Source of the DNA: Rotaria socialis
Taxonomy: Eukaryota > Rotifera > Eurotatoria > Philodinida > Philodinidae
Length of the DNA stretch: 64,000 bases
Assembly (NCBI GenBank): GCA_905331475.1
Contig: CAJNYU010002338.1
Location: 372,001-436,000 of the forward strand
Direction: 5' to 3'
In this document: piece by piece, positions 61,481-64,000 of the stretch
How the letters are laid out: each line of letters starts with the position of its first letter
Numbering within the stretch: the stretch's first letter is position 1
Position numbers and translations under genes: made by a program
Notes under the pieces: generated by a model
What the model saw: only the letters and a program-made list of their open reading frames with translations
Told to the model about the DNA's origin: nothing
Database searches by the model: none

Positions 61481-63513
61481 TGACGATGCGTCAATATTTT
61501 TGGTCTTATTCTTTTATTACTTTTTTTCTGATGTATTTTGTTCGAATGAGCACTCACTCTTCTTGTCACATCGATAAATCGGATGGATGAACGTGTGGCT
61601 GATCTTTATCATTTTCTTTTGTTCACATTATTTTTCTTTTTTTTGTATGTATGCTTGTGTGTGTGCGTGGTGAGTCCTCTCTTTCTTATATGTCTGTCGA
61701 TTTTGTCTATCAGAGCGTTGAAAGACGCTAATAATATAAGACATAAAACAAACTAGTTATATGCACAGAATTAGTTAACATGACTTGAAGTATTTCAGCT
61801 TATTTTCTTATAATTTGTCTAATTTTATGATAAGCATTAATCTTCATCATATTGATGATATTTAATGATGATCAATGAGAAATATTTACAAACCTAAATC
61901 TTGTTGTATATGCTAATACAAAAAAAGCTTGTTTAGTTATTAAATGAATATTTTCTTGAATCTATCAAGTACATACAATTCATGTTCGATAAATTAGAAT
62001 ATAATTTTCAGATATCATTAAAATAGTAATGTAAAACTATGGATTTGATTGTAGAAAAACAAAATACTTTTCTCATAGATTTCTTATTTTATTTAATTTC
62101 ATCATTATTATTTTTTCGTAGTATTATTCGTCAAACAAATTTGATATTTTATCTTAACGATTGATTATTAATAGTAAATGATTATATTGCGAATCATATA
62201 ACAAATAAAATGATGCCATCGTATAGTAATCAACGAAACTAGCTATATCTATATATAGACGGTAAGTAAATAATGAAAAGTACTTCTTATGTATTTTAGA
62301 AGAAGAAAAAAAATACAGGTCGTCATTTTTCCGACACATTTTATCAGATACGATCAAAAACAGAATTAGAAAGATTACTTGATTCGAAATGTTCTTTAAG
62401 ACTTGCTTGTTTTCGTATACCTTTTCTTTGTTTCTATTGGAAAAAATTGATCGTGACGAAACTATATCGGAAACAGACATTTGTTTCTTTCTTTGATAGA
62501 AGCAAAAACTTTACTTTTTCTATGTAGCTTAAAAGCCTTCTTTAATAATATTTGCTCTTGTATCAAATTAGTCAACTGAAAGAAAAATAAAAATTCAAGG
62601 AAATATGCAGTTGTAACATTATGTCACTAGAATCAATATCGATCGAGTCATGAAATTATCTGTTGACTACATTTTTCAGTAGTTCACTTGATGAATATCA
62701 AAATCAGTTTTCTAGAATTTCTAGAAAACTAGTAAGGATAAATAAGCTCAAACTTCGCATCGATGAACATCAAAAAAGAAAATTTGTGTCAACATGAACA
62801 GATACGATCGCATCAGTCGTGCGTCTATATACTGATTGATATGAATTATATATGAAGATCTAAATAAATAATTGTATTTTTAAATATAGAGATCTTTCTC
62901 AAATAGAAGTGCTAAATTGAAATGTATTTCCATGCAAAGCATAAGTCAAGCGAACTTCTGCGTTTTTCTTTAAGTAAAACATACACGTTAGTATTTGTCA
63001 AAAGACTAGTTTGTGTTTTTTATTTAGCTTCGACATTTGGAATTATATTTTTGTCATAACACTTATTTTAAATCAAATTATTTAACGAATAAATCTAATA
63101 TAATTTTTACTTTCACTGTTGCAAAATTTTGTTCATCGTAGCTATGTATTTAAACATCAAGATATAGAAAGGCAAACGAATCAGTCAACCATAGTTTCAC
63201 ACCGGTTCTTGAATTACATATTAAATGATTATAAACAAATTCAAGTGGTCGATACAATTAGATCATTTCGAAGATGAAGAATATGACTCTAAATGAACAT
63301 AAATGTTCCAACAGGAATACATAGTTGATATTCTGTACTAGAGTTCCACCCAAATCACTAAATCTGTCTGCTTGTGACTGTGAAAGACGCAAGTCACACT
63401 TTTTAGGCCTGAATTTTCTACGTGTTTTGCTCAATATGAAGATTTGATGGCATGAACTGAATTTAATTCTAGAAAACAGATTTATTTGTGTACTTTTCAA
63501 GGATGACAGTTAA
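61481..63513. other. Calmodulin 3' region and intergenic DNA
   Basis: The first part should be the calmodulin 3'-untranslated region. The rest is AT-rich with only short frames, and nothing was recognised. Confidence 0.45.
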
Positions 63514-63954
63514 ATATGGATGCAGAATGGCATTACTGTAGCTGGAAGAAATGAATTTAGCAGTGAGATGAACCAACTCTATCCTCTATGGAGTTTGTTT
63601 ATTGACGACGATCAAGCTATCTATATTGCTGGATAAGAGTCAAATCACCGTGTCGTGGAATGGAAATATGGTGCAACGGCTGGTCGACATGGGGCAGGTG
63701 GAAATGGGATAGGAGATCATCTCAATCAGCTGTATTATCCGAGATATGTGTCGGTGGATCGAGAACGTTCCGTATACTTATCAGAGTACTACAATCAACG
63801 TGTAATGAAATGAACAAAAGGTACGAAGCAAGGAATTGTTGTGACTGATGGTTATGGTCAAAGTTGTACGTAATTATCAAATCTTTCTAGAGTTGTCGTA
63901 GATCAGCTAGATAAAACCCATGTCGCTGACTATGCGAGCTGAGTGATAGTGGAA
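63514..63954 (+). pseudogene. Broken NHL-repeat protein gene
   Basis: A frame beginning NGITVAGRNEF and continuing through NQLYPLWSLFIDDD, IYIAG, NHRVVEWKYGATAG, AGGNG, NQLYYPRYVSVDRERSVYLSEYYNQRVMK clearly encodes NHL beta-propeller blades, the type common in extracellular or receptor-linked NHL proteins of bdelloids. It is interrupted by in-frame stops: TAA at 63634-63636, TGA in place of the usual Trp after NQRVMK, and two more before the end. Several independent stops without other frameshifts suggest neutral decay. The fragment may start mid-gene; no upstream exon was identified. Confidence 0.75.
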
Positions 63955-64000
63955 ATAATCGTATATAAACGTTGAATATTAATAAGCATTAATGATTTTC

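Overview
The window is nuclear DNA of a small invertebrate. It is AT-rich, the genes are interrupted by many GT-AG introns (mostly about 45-80 nt, a few 0.6-1.7 kb), and the proteins are metazoan: an MRCK kinase, an XPR1 phosphate exporter, a kinesin-6, calmodulin, a GLTP-domain protein and a peptide-type GPCR. An F-box protein, a broken NHL-repeat gene, a chitinase with a bacterial-style CBM5/12 module and several short inverted-repeat elements point to a bdelloid rotifer (Rotaria- or Adineta-like). That assignment is inference from family content, not from a marker gene. No operon, CRISPR array, rRNA or phage is present.

Layout: 0-8 kb holds one weak reading frame and three non-autonomous elements: a hAT-type MITE with a perfect 8-bp target duplication, a foldback element of about 1.2 kb and a MITE of about 430 bp. 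A single-exon GPCR lies at 8.2-9.6 kb. An inverted-repeat element of about 0.7 kb encloses an orphan exon at 10.6-11.3 kb. The minus strand from 22.0 to 12.4 kb is a 25-exon MRCK gene (1624 aa) whose every exon phase closes. XPR1 (5 coding exons, 783 aa) is on the minus strand at 29.3-24.5 kb. After a 5.5-kb gene-poor stretch come a decayed tRNA-Thr-like sequence, an EEF1AKMT4-type methyltransferase, a decayed membrane-protein gene, and an F-box gene with a palindromic MITE 48 bp before its start codon.

From 42.9 to 48.6 kb two plus-strand genes follow each other: a GLTP-domain protein (7 exons, 278 aa) and KIF23/MKLP1 (18 exons, 715 aa). A GH18 chitinase (6 exons, 472 aa) is on the minus strand at 52.9-51.2 kb. 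A foldback element lies at 55.2-55.8 kb. Calmodulin (6 exons, 149 aa) is at 59.1-61.5 kb, and an NHL-repeat pseudogene ends the window.

The genes do not form a pathway. MRCK, KIF23 and calmodulin all bear on actomyosin and cytokinesis, but their proximity is probably chance. The most notable observations are three intact Cdc42-binding (CRIB) motifs in the MRCK tail, the intron-containing bacterial-style chitinase, micro-exons of 3, 12, 21 and 27 nt, two short stop-free introns of 3n length, and splice acceptors directly abutting start codons. No clearly new biological system was found. All gene models were spliced by eye and need transcript support.
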